Shown here one piece after another: positions 5,512 to 6,008 of a DNA stretch of 6,008 nucleotides. A program made the position numbers and the translations under genes. Each line of letters begins with the position of its first letter. Position 1 is the first letter of the stretch. The DNA is from Bacteroidota bacterium (GTDB taxonomy: Bacteria > Bacteroidota > Bacteroidia > Bacteroidales > Paludibacteraceae): NCBI GenBank assembly GCA_017860335.1, contig JAFNAU010000207.1, forward strand, positions 1-6,008. The letters are read 5' to 3'. The notes under the pieces were generated by a model. It searched no databases. It saw only the letters and a list, made by a program, of their open reading frames with translations, and was not told the DNA's origin.

Positions 5512-5517
5512 TCGATT
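5488..5517 (+). repeat. 14-bp tandem duplication that breaks the permease frame
   Basis: TTACCACTGATCGA occurs at 5488-5501 and immediately again at 5502-5515, and the next two bases (TT) continue the period. Fourteen is not a multiple of three, so the second copy shifts the frame and creates the TGA at 5509-5511. Removing one copy joins L-P-L-I-D directly to S-M-K-K-R with no other change. This is what replication slippage, or a local misassembly, would leave. Confidence 0.95.
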
Positions 5518-5519
5518 CC

Positions 5520-6008
5520 ATGAAAAAACGTACCTCGCTGAAAACTATCATTACCTTTATCATTGCAGCCCCATTGCTAAATCCGTATATCATGGTGGTT
5601 TCCTTTACGGTTTTGGGTTGGAAATATATGGTACTGCGAATTATTTTTTCTTTTTTACTTTCGTTTCTGGCTGGTTGGTTGCTCGAATTTATATCCAACA
5701 GATATAAAACATTTTCATGGGGCGAATATCAGGCATGCGTTTCGGGCTGCGATTTTATCCCCAGCCGCGATCCGTTTATTAAAACCACACTGATGACCAA
5801 AAAGCTTGTGCCCTATATTTTGGCGGCAGGTTCACTCAGCTTTATCTTTGCTATAATCAATCCAAAGCAATTTCTGGAAGCGCTCAATTTTTCATTAGAA
5901 CCCTGGTCAACGATTGTAATGACGGCAATCGGCATCCCCCTTTATGTGTGCAATGGCACTGATATCATTTTCCTGAAACCACTGATGCAATATACAGATC
6001 TTAGTATG
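5520..6008 (+). CDS. Remainder of the PF03773-type permease, open to the window edge
   Basis: From the ATG at 5520 the frame is open for 163 codons to the last base of the window. It continues the permease begun at 5227: MKKRTSLKTIITF, then a helix through FIIAAPLLNPYIMVV (the family has a similar A-S/A-P-x-x-N-P segment), further helices near VLRIIFSFLLSFLAGWLLEF and LVPYILAAGSLSFIFAII, a loop with ACVSGCDF, and GIPLYVCNGTD, which matches the second conserved cysteine-containing motif of the family. The ATG lies only 8 bp after the TGA of the first fragment, so re-initiation could in principle make it as a separate half-protein. More probably it is the downstream half of one broken, or wrongly sequenced, gene. 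The C-terminus lies outside the window. Confidence 0.82.
   Translation, partial: MKKRTSLKTIITFIIAAPLLNPYIMVVSFTVLGWKYMVLRIIFSFLLSFLAGWLLEFISNRYKTFSWGEYQACVSGCDFIPSRDPFIKTTLMTKKLVPYILAAGSLSFIFAIINPKQFLEALNFSLEPWSTIVMTAIGIPLYVCNGTDIIFLKPLMQYTDLSM

Noticed and set aside
1..6008. CRISPR arrays, tRNA or rRNA genes, insertion sequences
   Set aside because: No regularly spaced identical repeats, cloverleaf-like segments, rRNA signatures, transposase motifs or terminal inverted repeats were seen.

Overview
The window looks like a chromosomal stretch from a member of the Bacteroidota. A C-terminal type IX secretion (Por) sorting domain is encoded on the minus strand, -7 elements of the Bacteroidota form TAnnTTTG occur in the gaps, no start has a convincing Shine-Dalgarno sequence, and the intergenic DNA is very AT-rich. 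Genus cannot be read from the sequence.

Layout. Positions 1-137 (minus) hold the N-terminus of an unidentified lipoprotein that runs off the window. Positions 138-515 carry no gene, but do carry a possible minus-strand promoter, a 13-bp direct repeat and a GC-richer block that can fold into a hairpin. Positions 516-1265 (minus) encode a secreted DUF2271-type protein with a type IX sorting domain. Positions 1266-1463 form a divergent control region with a -7 element on each strand and a near-perfect palindrome. From 1464 onward everything is on the plus strand and closely spaced, so it is probably one operon: a 121-aa exported protein (1464-1829); a very large NapH/NosR-like polyferredoxin carrying a C-terminal outer-membrane-barrel-like domain (1885-4392, with its true C-terminus displaced to another frame up to 4456); a lipoprotein with two [4Fe-4S] motifs (4471-4809); a second 121-aa exported protein that is a gapless paralogue of the first (4813-5178); and a PF03773-type permease (5227 to beyond 6008) that is split by a 14-bp tandem duplication.

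How the parts may work together (inference). The polyferredoxin has quinol-side or cytoplasmic Fe-S machinery in the inner membrane, the ferredoxin lipoprotein would sit in the periplasm or on a membrane, the barrel-like domain points to the outer membrane, and the two small exported proteins look like matched accessory subunits. Together they resemble an envelope-spanning redox module placed next to a metal or metalloid efflux-type permease. No substrate can be named from the sequence.

Two genes in the last 1.7 kb carry frame disruptions. These could be sequencing or assembly errors, or genuine decay or switching. The permease lesion is a precise 14-bp duplication whose removal restores the frame exactly, and it is the cleanest thing to test.
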